Shown: in pieces, positions 54,942 to 64,000 of the stretch
Layout of the letters: each line of letters opens with the position of its first letter
Numbering within the stretch: position 1 is the first letter of the stretch
Source: CAWAVN01 sp963844315
GTDB lineage: Bacteria > Planctomycetota > Planctomycetia > Planctomycetales > Planctomycetaceae
Direction of reading: 5' to 3'
Length of the DNA stretch: 64,000 bases
NCBI GenBank assembly: GCA_963844315.1
Contig: CAWJOC010000022.1
Location: 1 to 64,000 of the forward strand
Position numbers and translations under genes: made by a program
Notes under the pieces: generated by a model
Seen by the model: only the letters and a program-made list of their open reading frames with translations
Told to the model about the DNA's origin: nothing
Database searches by the model: none

Positions 54942-56399
54942 ATGCCGTTATCCCAATCGTCCGTTCCTTCGCATCCGCGATTCTCGCGGCGGGCAGCGAT
55001 CCAGGCCGGGGCCTTGGGGCTTTTGGGATTGGGAATGAACCAACTCAAGGCGGCGGGTTCCGCAAGTTTGGGACATCGGCGGTGCGTTTTCATTTTTCTG
55101 TCCGGGGGACTCGCGCAGCAGGACAGCTTCGACCTAAAGCCTTTGGCTCCCGATAAGATTCGCGGAGAGTTCCAGCCCATTGCCACCGCGTCGCCTGGAG
55201 TTGAGATCTGCGAGCACTTGCCGCTTTTGGCCCAAAGGAGCAAGCATTGGTCCTTATGCCGGTCGATGACGCATTCGACCAACGACCACACCTTGGGGCA
55301 TTACTTCATGCTCACGGGGCGGTCGGTCAAAAACCCCGAATTTCCGGGCGACCGCAAACCCCGCCCTGCGGATTATCCGTCCATCCTCTCGACCGCCAGT
55401 TACGCGGTGAAAAACTTTCCCGAACTGAACCCGCAAACCCATCATTTGCCTCCGGCCATTGCGCTCCCTGAAACGCTGATCCATTGGTCCGGCGGAACAA
55501 TTCCTGGCCAGCACGCGGGCAGGATGGGTTACGAATACGATCCGTGGTTCATCGAGGCATCCCCCTACAACAACGTGCAAAAGGGGGCCTATCCTGAATA
55601 CAACTTTCCCAATCTGGGCTTGCCGTTCCGTGCCGAGGACCGCGTATTTCGTGCGCCGAACTTGACGCTTCCGCAAGGCTTGACGAATGCCCGCTTCACC
55701 AGGCGGTTGGACGTGCTGCACAACATCGAACGGCAGCAACGCCATTTCGACCAGGCCGCGAGCACTAAAGCGTTCGACCGTTTGCGCAAGGGCGCGATTT
55801 CGATCTTGAACGATCCCAAAATCCGCCATGCCTTCGATGTCACCAACGAAAACGATCAGGAGCAAATCCGCTATGGAAAAAACAGCTATGGCTGGTCGCT
55901 GCTGATGACCCGCCGGTTGATCGAAGCGGGCGTGCCCTTGGTTCAAGTGAATCTCGGCAACAATGAAACCTGGGACACCCACGGCGATGCGTTTCCCAGG
56001 CTCAAGAACAATCTCTTCCCGCCAACCGACAAAGCGCTGTCCGCACTGTTGGATGATCTCAGCGAGCGTGGGCTATTGGATTCCACACTCATCGTGATGG
56101 CAGGTGAATTTGGCCGCACGCCCAAGCTCGAAAACAACAGCCACTATAAAGCCCCGGGTCGAGACCATTGGGGAGCGGTGCAAACGGTGTTCTTCGCGGG
56201 TGGCGGGACGAAAGGCGGCGTGGTGGCGGGGTCTTCGGACAAAATCGCGGGCTACCCGGCGGCCTGCCCGCAAAAGCCAGAGAACCTGGCCGCGACGATC
56301 TACCACTCCTTGGGCATTCCCCATGAGGCCATGTGGCGGGATGCCCTGGGCCGCCCGCACCACATCTATCACGGCGAACCCATCGCGGAGTTGTTTTAA
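54942..56399 (+). CDS. DUF1501 protein (second copy)
   Basis: ATG 54942 (MPLSQSSVPSHPRFSRRAAIQAGALGLLGLG) gives 485 residues with a twin-arginine-like export signal. The DUF1501 core is intact: 'CVFIFLSGGLAQQDSFDLKPLAPDKIRGEFQPI', 'HSTNDHTLGHYFMLTG', 'VQVNLGNNETWDTHGDAFPRL', 'ESTLIVMAGEFGRTPK', 'GRDHWGAVQTVFFAGGG'. Unlike the copy at 27406 it has no DUF1549 partner beside it. Its genes differ enough to be distinct paralogues, not a recent duplication. Confidence 0.92.
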   Translation: MPLSQSSVPSHPRFSRRAAIQAGALGLLGLGMNQLKAAGSASLGHRRCVFIFLSGGLAQQDSFDLKPLAPDKIRGEFQPIATASPGVEICEHLPLLAQRSKHWSLCRSMTHSTNDHTLGHYFMLTGRSVKNPEFPGDRKPRPADYPSILSTASYAVKNFPELNPQTHHLPPAIALPETLIHWSGGTIPGQHAGRMGYEYDPWFIEASPYNNVQKGAYPEYNFPNLGLPFRAEDRVFRAPNLTLPQGLTNARFTRRLDVLHNIERQQRHFDQAASTKAFDRLRKGAISILNDPKIRHAFDVTNENDQEQIRYGKNSYGWSLLMTRRLIEAGVPLVQVNLGNNETWDTHGDAFPRLKNNLFPPTDKALSALLDDLSERGLLDSTLIVMAGEFGRTPKLENNSHYKAPGRDHWGAVQTVFFAGGGTKGGVVAGSSDKIAGYPAACPQKPENLAATIYHSLGIPHEAMWRDALGRPHHIYHGEPIAELF

Positions 56400-56431
56400 G
56401 GCACGAACTCTCCCCTCGCACTGGCTTTGAG

Positions 56432-58919
56432 ATGTCGACATTGGAAGCCGAGCGTTCCCTACCCCACTCCCGGCAGCCCGCCGTGTTAGTGGCGGTTTGC
56501 TTCGCGGCGGGGATTGTGCTGGACCGGTTCATTCTGTCGTGGTCCTGGTGGGGTTGGTGTCTGGCCAGCATGCTGGCGCTGGGATGTGCCGTCGTGGGAT
56601 GCCGGCGTTCGCAATCCAAACTTCTCGTCATCAGCCTTTTGGCCTGTGGTGTGTGTTTGGGCGGACTGCGGCATCATGCGTTTTGGTCCTTGAGCACCAC
56701 GAAAGATGTCTCGCGGTTCGTTACTTTGGAATCGCGACTCGTTCGGCTCAGGGGTTATGTGACGGAACCACCATTCGTCAAACCGGCAAGCGTTGTGCCC
56801 TTTCGGTCGGTCATGCCTCCGAGTGATACCACAATCTTGACGCTAAGTTGCAAATCCCTGATGGACCGGGGTCGATTCGTTCCGGTGCGAGGCAAGGTGC
56901 AGGTCCGAGTCAGCGGGCGACTCTCGGATGTGAAAGCCGGGGATCAAGTGGATTTGACGGGCTGGATTGCCCGGCCTTCCCCGCCGGCCAATCCGGGGGA
57001 TTTCGATTACGGCGATTATCTGAAACAACACGGCATCACTTGCGTTCTCCGGCTCCAACACCCGGAAGCCTTGGTCAAACTTCCCCTTGATGGCGAGGCC
57101 AAATGGATCCGTGGGGTTGATGCCGTGCGCTCGCGCCGAGGGTGTTCTCAAAAGCCATCTCAGCGAGCAAAATGCCAGCATCGCGACGGCATTGCTTTTG
57201 GGCAGTCGCTCGGAATTGCCTGAGGATCTGCGGACGGCGTTCGCCGAAACCGGGATGATGCACGTTTTGGCTCTCTCCGGTTTGCACGTTGTCATTCTGG
57301 CGGGATTGGTGTGGTTTGTGTGCCGGTTGCTGCAGATCTCCCCACGAACCGCCACGCTCTTGACCCTGGCGGCGGTACTGGCGTTGGCGGTGGTTTCCGG
57401 GGGCCGCCCACCCATCGTCCGGGCGAGCGTGTTTTTGGCGATTGTCTCTCTGGGCCGGTTGGCGAATCGGCAATCGCACGCCAATAACATCGTGGCGCTC
57501 TCGGCGATTGTGATTCTGGCTTGGAATCCCGCGAACCTGTTTGACGTGGGCACGCAGCTTTCGTTCCTGGCCGTAATGGGCATTCTGATGAGCTTGCCCT
57601 GGTCCGGCTTGCGATCCGATTCTCCTCCATTGGCTGCCGATGAATCGCAACTCGAAAATCGGTTCCGGGACGCGGCCCTTGTGGTTTGGGCCTACCTGCG
57701 GGGTTACCTCGCGCTCATGATCGGCATTTGGCTGTTGACCGGGCCGTTGATCGCCGCCCGGTTCCAGTTGGTCTCGCCGATTGGGATGCTATTGAATCTC
57801 TTCCTGGTCCCGCTGGTCAATCTGGTGCTTTGGGCGGGCTATTGTCTCTTGGCCATCGGCGGGATGGTTCCGATATTTGGGAACCTCTTCGCCGTTCCGG
57901 TGGATGCGGGTTTGTCGTTCCTGCTTGGTACGGTCCAATGGGGAAGCCAGGTGTGGCTCGGGCATGCGTACGTCACAGGTCCCTCGGAATGGTGGCTCGT
58001 GGGCTACTACCTGATGCTTGCGATGCTGTATGTGTTTCGCCTCAGGATGGCGAGACCGGGATTCACGGCGAGCGTGTTGATTTTGAGTTGGACAGCAGTG
58101 GGTCTGGGCGTGGCGGCCTGGCCCAGTCCGACGAAGGGACTTCGCTGCACGTTTCTTTCCGTGGGGCATGGGTCGGCCATTCTGGTGGAGTTTCCCAACG
58201 GCAGAACTTTGCTGTTTGATGCGGGGGCCTTGGATGATGGCGAACGGGCGTTTCAAGTGATCCGCACCGCCCTTCGGGAGCGGGGCATTTCGCGACTCGA
58301 TGCCGTTGCGCTATCTCATTCCGATTTGGATCACGTCAACGCCGTGCCAAAGCTCAGTCAGGAAGTTCCGGTGGGCACGGTGCTGGTGGCCCGATCGTTT
58401 TTTCAATCCCCGCAAGAGGTGGTTCCCTATTTGGTGACGCAATTGCAGGAGCAAAATATTCCCATACGGATCATCGGCCAGGATGACCGCTTGGAGTTCG
58501 ATCCTCTAGTCGCCGTTGAGGTCAAGCACCCCGACCCGCGAAAGAGTTATCGGCACATCAACGCGAATAGCCTGGCCATTCGCTTCACTCATGCGGGGCG
58601 GAGTTTATTACTGGTCGGCGATGTGGAACTGGATGGATTAACCGACCTGATGGCCAACGATCCCGGCGAGGTCGATGTCCTCCAAGCCCCGCACCACGGC
58701 AGTCGTACCGCGAACACGGCCGAACTGGTTCGCTGGGCGAACCCCTCCATTGTGGTGGCCTGCACCGGGAAAGTTGCCGGTCGAACCGAAGAGCTGAAAT
58801 CCCTGTATGGCAGTTCCACAAGATTACTATCCACTCAGGACAATGGAGCCATTACGGTGGAGATCTCCGCCGATGGGGAATTGCTAATCGAGCCGCACTT
58901 GCAAAATGGTTCGCACTGA
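56432..58919 (+). CDS. comEC: ComEC/Rec2 DNA uptake channel protein (one frameshift)
   Basis: ComEC forms the inner-membrane channel for single-stranded DNA uptake. The ATG at 56432 (MSTLEAERSLPHSRQP) gives about 829 residues in total. The N-terminal part has membrane helices and the OB-fold (DUF4131). Frame changes near 57135 ('AVRSR' to 'AEGVLKSHLSEQN', one extra base). The Competence domain follows with 'HVLALSGLHVVILAGL' and many helices, then the metallo-beta-lactamase-like domain: 'LSVGHGSAILVEFP', 'LSHSDLDHVNAV' and 'QAPHHGSRTANTAEL'. With PilT- and PilM-like genes in the window, a pilus-linked uptake system is possible. Confidence 0.92.
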
Positions 58920-59235
58920 GCAGGGGTATTGAACATTTTACCAAAAAATCCCCCAAACCTGACACGAAGAAGAACTTTGATGGGTGTGAACTCTGGCGGG
59001 TTCTGTTACACTGCCAATTCACCTTTTCAGGTTTCCTCATTCCCGGTATTTCTCCCGTGATGCTCTTTCCACGGCCGGGATGGTTCCGCACGGAATCTGC
59101 ATGGTTCGTTCGGCTGTCTTTCAAGAACGGACCCGGCCTCCTCTTGGTCGAGGTCACAGAACTTTAAACGAGTGTTGGATTTGATTCACCGGATGGTTTC
59201 TTGCATTCATCCGCTTTTGTTTGTGTTGGGGAAAT
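58920..59235. other. intergenic region, nothing recognised
   Basis: About 316 bp between comEC and the secretin-like gene. Short open frames have no family character, and no repeat or RNA structure was noticed. It should carry the promoter of the secretin-like gene. Confidence 0.4.
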
Positions 59236-61912
59236 ATGATGTTTCGCACGTTCCTTTATTCGGCATTGTGCCTGAGTGTGTTGTCCCAGGGTCTGCAATC
59301 GGTGAAGGCTCAAACTGCTCCCGCGCTGGCCGAGTCGTCAGATCGCCCATCCCCTCAAGCCGACGCACAACCAAAATCGGAGACCAGGCTGCAATTCAGT
59401 TTCCGCGAGGCCCCGTGGGAGCGGGTCTTTGGATGGCTGGCGGAGAACGCGAGTTTGACGCTGGACCTGACCGACCTTCCGCCGGGAACGTTTAACTACC
59501 AGGACGACCGCGAGCATTCCCTTGCGGAAGCGATGGATGCCATCAATGGCTACCTCTTGCCGCGAGGTTACGTGACGCTTCGCCGCAACCAATTCCTGGT
59601 CGTGCTGAAGACCGATAACCCGATCCTGCCAAACCTCATCCCCACCGTTCCCGCCGGACAACTTGAAGACTACGGCGATAACGAACTCCTGCGAATCGTG
59701 GTCCCGGTGAATGGTTTTAAGCCAAGCGAAGTCGCCGAGCAAATCCAGCAGTTTCTCGGAAGTTTTGGGAAAGCCTCTCCGGTCGACGCCTCCGACGCGG
59801 TGTTGCTGCAGGGCTTCGGGAAGAGCCTCAGAATCGCGGAGGCCATCTTGTCGTCCGCCGAGGCTCCCGCGACAGATGATGCGTTGACGTTTCGCTCGTT
59901 CCCTTTGAAAAACATCTCCGCCGCCGATGCCGAGCGGCAAATTCAAAAGCTGTTTGGACTGGGGAACAATCCGTTCGCGGCCTCGCTCGCCCGCAGGAAT
60001 AGCTATTTTGAGCGCCGCCGGGATGGTGACGATGGCGATAGGGAATCCGAGCAGCGATCTGCTCCCGCGCCTTTGATGCAGCACCTTTCGATGAACATGA
60101 AAGTCTCTTCGCTGGCTCGCACGAACAGCCTGTTGGTCGCCGCGACGCCGAGCGCGGTGAAGCTGGTGGAAAGCATTTTGTTGTCCATCGACGTCAAGCC
60201 CGACAATGGCGAGCGGGAGTTTCTGGATGATTCGATGCCGGTCCTCAAAGTCTATACGGTCACCGAAGCTGACGAGGACGATGTGGCCGAGACCGTCAAT
60301 GCCATCATGCCGGGGGTGGTCTTGAATGAAGATGGCCGGCACGATTCGATCCACGTTTACACCACCGCCCTCGAGCACAAGGAAGTCGAAAAGCTGATTA
60401 GCATGATCGACCAGGGCGGCGCGGGTGGCGGGGTGGAAGTCATTGCCCTATACCGCACCGATCCTTACCAGATGAGCGAGCTTCTCGCTTCGCTCTTTGA
60501 AAACGAAGACCGGGACGACCGCCCGGTGATTACGCCGGAACTTCGCTCAAGGTCTTTGGTGATTCGGGCCACATCCAGCCAGATGACCGAGATCAAAAAG
60601 ACCCTGGCCGCGTATGGGGAAACGACTTCGTTCCGCAATGAGACCGCCGAAACCAAAGGGAAAAGCAGCCGGTTTCGGAAAATCAGCGTGCCCAACGGCC
60701 GGGCCGAGTGGATCGCGAATGCGGTGAAAGATGTGCTTTCGGAAGATCAGGAATTTGAAAACCCCATTCGCGTCGTCGTGCCCGGCGAGGTTTCCAAAAG
60801 TCCCGCCGCCGAGAGAACTTCACCCAACAATTCCCTGCGGACCAAACGAGTCCCGTTATCCGATGAAAGCCGCGGAGTTCCCGTGCTTGAACCGGGAGCC
60901 GCCCGGACGGTCGAACTGACGGAAACCACCACGGTGGCCACAACCACGGAAGCGGAATGTGAAGGCGGCGAAGAGGCGGCGGAATCCCAAACACCCGAAC
61001 GCCCGCGCGTCACGATTGAAGTCCAGGGCGGGGAGTTGTTTATGTACTCAAACGACGGGCAGGCGCTCGATGAAATTGAAGAGACCATCCGTGAACTTGT
61101 CCGTCAGATGCCTGCCCGCACGCATTGGACGGTGTTCTATCTTAGGGCCGCGACCGCCTCTGAAACCGCCACGCAACTGGGGCAGCTCCTCCGTGATGAA
61201 AGTGATCCCTACATCGGCATCGGTCTGCCCACCGCCGCCGAGCGCAGTTTGCCCGTCGGCGTGCAAACGGTGCGGCTCATTCCCGATTCGCGCACGAACG
61301 CGATCTTCATCAGCGGCCCGGAATCGAAAATTCAAGAAGCCGAGCGCTTCTTGGAACTCTTAGATACGAACGAACTCCCGCAATCCCTGCGCGACCGTTT
61401 GCCGCGCACGATTGCGGTCCAGCATGCGGACGTGAACGAGGTCGCCACGATGGTCCGCGAACTTTACAAGGATTACCTGGAGGATCCTAATGCCCGCCGG
61501 CGCGATGAACGCCGGGGCGATGACCGAAAGGCGCGACGATGATGACCGCCGCACGCGCGTAAACGTCGAACGGGAAGGCGACAGACCCCAAGATGTGGGA
61601 ATCCGTCTGACGCTCGCGGTCGATACCCGCACCAGCGAACTGCTCCTCTCCTGTGACGAAACCCTGTTTCAGCAGATTCAGGAACTCGTCAAGACCCGCG
61701 ACGCGGCGGCCCTCGCCAGCCGACCGCAGGTGCAAATCCTCACGCTGCAACCGGAGACCGCCCAATCCATCGCGGAATCGCTGAATGGGCTTTCCACGAA
61801 AATTAGCGTGGGAACGACATCCACCCAATCTTACCGCTCGAATTCCTCCCGAGGGGATTCAAACCGATATCCCTCGTTTCGAATTGATTCCCGGAGCAAC
61901 AACCGGAGGTAA
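59236..61912 (+). CDS. secretin N-domain protein without an evident pore domain (one frameshift)
   Basis: The start is ATG 59236 or 59239 (MMFRTFLYSALCLSVLSQG) with a signal peptide. Several secretin N1-N3 (NolW-like) modules follow: 'FSFREAPWERVFGWLAENASLTLDL', 'VVPVNGFKPSEVAEQIQQFLG', 'FPLKNISAADAERQIQKLFG', 'NSLLVAATPSAVKLVESILLSIDV', 'TNAIFISGPESKIQEAERFLELLD'. The frame changes near 61530 ('GDDRK' to 'RDDDDRRTRVNVEREGDRP'), and the last 120 residues lack the C-terminal secretin pore domain. Total length is about 892 residues. It may form a periplasmic scaffold; similar proteins occur widely in planctomycetes. Confidence 0.75.
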
Positions 61913-61924
61913 TGCGAGGCCGTT

Positions 61925-62998
61925 TTATCCGTTCAACACGTCCACAACCTTCTGGCCCATTTCTTTCGTGCTGATGGATTTGCCGCCGGCGGCGATGTTC
62001 TTTGGTGCGGTGGCCGGATTTTAAGACGTTGGCGACGGCGGTTTCGATGGCGGCGGCTTCTTGTTCGAGGTTCAAGGAATGCCTAAGCAGCATCGCGGCG
62101 GCTAAAATCGTGGCCAGCGGATTGGCGATGCCTTTTCCGGCGATGTCGGGGGCGGAACCGTGGATGGGTTCGTAAAGTCCTGGTCCGCTCTCGCCCAAGG
62201 AAGCCGACGGAAGCAGGCCCAAGGAGCCGGGCAGCATCGAGGCTTCATCGGTGAGGATGTCCCCGAACATGTTGCCGGTCACGACCACGTCGAATGACTT
62301 GGGCGCGAGATCAAGTGCATGGCCATCGCATCGACGAGGACGACTTCGTATTCGAGGTCGGGGAATTCTTCTTTCATCACACGCGCTGCCACGCTGCGCC
62401 AAAGCCTTGAGACTTCCAGGACGTTGGCTTTATCGACCGACGTGACTTTGCCCCGGCGCTTTCTGGCGGCATGACCAGCCAGCCGCACGATGCGTTCGAT
62501 TTCCGGGGTGGAATAGATCATCGTGCTCCAGGCTTCCTCGCCGCCGGGATGCGGACGACGCCCCGATTCGCCGAAGTAAATCCCGCCCGTCAGTTCGCGG
62601 AAGAACAGAATGTCCACGCCCTCCACAATCTCCCGCTTTAGGGGCGACGCATCGACGAGTTCGGGAAAGGTGTTAATGGGCCGGAGATTCGCGAACAGGC
62701 CCATTTCTTTGCGGATTTTCAATAGCCCGGCTTCGGGGCGGGTCTTGGCATTGGGATCATCCCACTTCGGCCCGCCGACCGCCGCCAGCAGTACCGCCTG
62801 AGACGATTTGCACTCTGCCAGCGTGTGATCGGGGAGTGGTGTCCCGAAGTCATCGATCGCATTCCCGCCCATTGGACAGGATGTCATCTCGAACTTGTGC
62901 CCAAACTTCCGGGCCACCGCTTCGAGCACCTTTTGAGCCTCGGCCAAGATCTCCGGCCCAATCCCATCCCCCGGCAATAACGTCAACTTCGCATCCAC
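61925..62998 (-). CDS. leuB: 3-isopropylmalate dehydrogenase (two frameshifts)
   Basis: LeuB catalyses the third step of leucine synthesis (oxidative decarboxylation of 3-isopropylmalate with NAD+). The GTG at 62996-62998 ('VDAKLTLLPGDGIGPEILAEAQKVL') is the start; upstream frame residues are not LeuB-like. Motifs include 'LLKIRKEMGLFANLRPI', 'DILFFRELTGGIYFGESG', 'KVTSVDKANVLEVSRLWR' and 'VLVDAMAMHLI'. The frame is lost near 62305 (one base missing) and continues 'APKSFDVVVTGNMFGDILTDEASMLPGSLGLLPSASLG'; a second indel near 62000 restores the family C-terminus 'NIAAGGKSISTKEMGQKVVDVLNG', ending at 61925. It stands apart from other leu genes. Confidence 0.93.
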
Positions 62999-63160
62999 AA
63001 CTCGGCCTTTCGCAAAAGAAGAATCAAGACCGCGAGTGTAGCAGACGGGCGAGGAAATTCCAGGATCATTTAGACCGAGCCGCGACCGTGAGTGAGCGGT
63101 TCCCTTCACAATTCCTTTCCGCTTCCTAACGGTTGCGGCTCAGAGTCGAGAATCGTTTAT

Positions 63161-64000
63161 TCAATCTCGTTGCGACAGCCGAGCCAGCATTCTCGCGACC
63201 AATGCCGTCCAGCCGGTTTGGTGGCTGGCTCCGACGCCTCTGCCGTTGTCGCCGTGGAAGTATTCGTAGAACAGGATCAGATCTTCGCCGGGGTGGCCTT
63301 GGGCAAAGCGGGGGTCTCCGCCGTGGCAGGGGCGTTGGCCGTTTTCATCGGGCAGAAAGATCGAACACAACCGGCGGGCGAGTTCGCGGGCGGCATCTTT
63401 CAAGTTCATCCACTGGCCGGAGCCGGTGGGGACTTCGACTTTGAAATCATCGCCGTAGAAATGCCAGTAGCGTTCCAGGGCTTCGAGGATCAGGTAATTC
63501 ATCGGAAACCAAATCGGCCCGCGCCAGTTGGAGTTCCCACCGAAAAGGCCCGTGTCCGACTCGGCGGGACGGTAGGCGACATGAAATTCTTCGTAATGGG
63601 CCTTGAAGATGTAAGGATGGTGCTCGTGATACTTCGAGAGCGAACGAATGCCGTAGGGCGAGAGGAATTCGTTCTCATCGAACAAGTACTTGAAGACCCG
63701 TTCCAACCGCTGTTTGGAGGGAATGGCCAACAGGCGATGGCCGTGGCCGGTGTCCTTGGCTTCCTCATCCATTTTCATGCAGGTCACTTGGGCGGCCAGG
63801 TCAGGCCGATGGGTGAGAAACCATTCCATGCGTTTTTTGAAGTCCGGCAAACGCTCGATGACATCGTTTTCCAGAACTTCCGCCGCGAACAACGGAACCA
63901 GGCCCACCAGCGAGCGGGTCTTGAGCGGGACCGAACGCCCATCGGTCAAGAGCCGGTCGTAATAAAAGCCGTCTTCCTCGTCCCAAAGCCCGGATCCGCC
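63161..64000 (-). CDS. GH63/MGH1-type glucosidase, C-terminal part
   Basis: The gene is cut by the right edge; about 279 residues are visible. They read 'GSGLWDEEDGFYYDRLLTDGRSVPLKTRSLVGLVPLF', 'GLFGGNSNWRGPIWFPMNYLILEALERYWHFYGDDF', 'LPDENGQRPCHGGD' and 'FYEYFHGDNGRGVGASHQTGWTALVARML', which are the alpha/alpha-barrel motifs of the MGH1-like/GH63 family (mannosyl- or glucosyl-glycerate hydrolases and mannosyl-oligosaccharide glucosidase). Acidic residues in 'LWDEEDGFYYD' and the 'GASHQTGWT' loop are typical active-site elements. The exact substrate cannot be given from this part. Confidence 0.85.
   Translation of the reverse strand, partial: GGSGLWDEEDGFYYDRLLTDGRSVPLKTRSLVGLVPLFAAEVLENDVIERLPDFKKRMEWFLTHRPDLAAQVTCMKMDEEAKDTGHGHRLLAIPSKQRLERVFKYLFDENEFLSPYGIRSLSKYHEHHPYIFKAHYEEFHVAYRPAESDTGLFGGNSNWRGPIWFPMNYLILEALERYWHFYGDDFKVEVPTGSGQWMNLKDAARELARRLCSIFLPDENGQRPCHGGDPRFAQGHPGEDLILFYEYFHGDNGRGVGASHQTGWTALVARMLARLSQRD

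Noticed and set aside
1..64000. tRNA, rRNA and riboswitch genes
   Set aside because: I looked for conserved T-loop, anticodon and known aptamer patterns and saw none; a covariance-model search would be needed to exclude divergent cases.

Overview
The window looks like a chromosomal segment of a planctomycete, probably of the Gemmata/Gemmataceae type. The evidence is the density of families that are characteristic of that phylum: DUF1501 and DUF1549/DUF1553 partners, an ECF sigma/anti-sigma pair, a LEPR-XLL-type exported CAP/VCBS protein, a LamG/beta-propeller protein beside a GMC dehydrogenase, a PilM-PilN fusion, a DUF116-polyprenyl synthase fusion, and many secreted proteins known only as planctomycete hypotheticals. 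No rRNA, tRNA, CRISPR array, transposase or prophage was seen.

Layout. 1-3773: end of an S9 peptidase-like protein, a palindromic repeat, and a large GH38-like protein on the minus strand. 4317-11296: a plus-strand operon with a PilM-PilN fusion and two large single-pass membrane proteins. 11320-17425: folC (minus), mutY, a polytopic membrane protein and an anchored unknown protein. 17684-22212: secreted unknown, DUF58 protein, PPP-family phosphatase. 22382-28717: ECF sigma factor, anti-sigma-like protein, exported coiled-coil protein, DUF1549/DUF1553 c-type-haem protein and DUF1501 protein. 29022-34581 (minus): lipoyl carrier (GcvH-like), 2x[4Fe-4S] protein, squalene-hopene-cyclase-like enzyme, DUF116-polyprenyl synthase. 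34860-44639: Prc protease with a clear terminator, then polysaccharide/sugar-acting secreted proteins and a GMC dehydrogenase module. 44938-51636: CAP/VCBS surface protein, PilT-like ATPase, three small or unknown proteins, and an RNA ligase/phosphatase pair. 51754-58919: coiled-coil protein, HD hydrolase, tandem PPK2, DUF1501, ComEC. 59236-64000: secretin-N-domain protein, leuB, and the end of a GH63/MGH1-type glycosidase.

Two features cut across the whole window. First, about fifteen single-base frame changes interrupt otherwise well conserved genes (pilM, sigma factor, PPK2, comEC, leuB and others). This density is what uncorrected long-read indels would produce, so I annotate these as intact genes with assembly frameshifts, not as pseudogenes. 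Second, a family of roughly 160-190 bp interspersed repeats sits directly behind genes, and several copies supply the stop codon of the preceding gene. The most unusual gene context is the co-directional lipoyl carrier / ferredoxin / terpene cyclase / DUF116-prenyl synthase cluster; next are the PilM-N operon and the overlapping RNA ligase-phosphatase pair.
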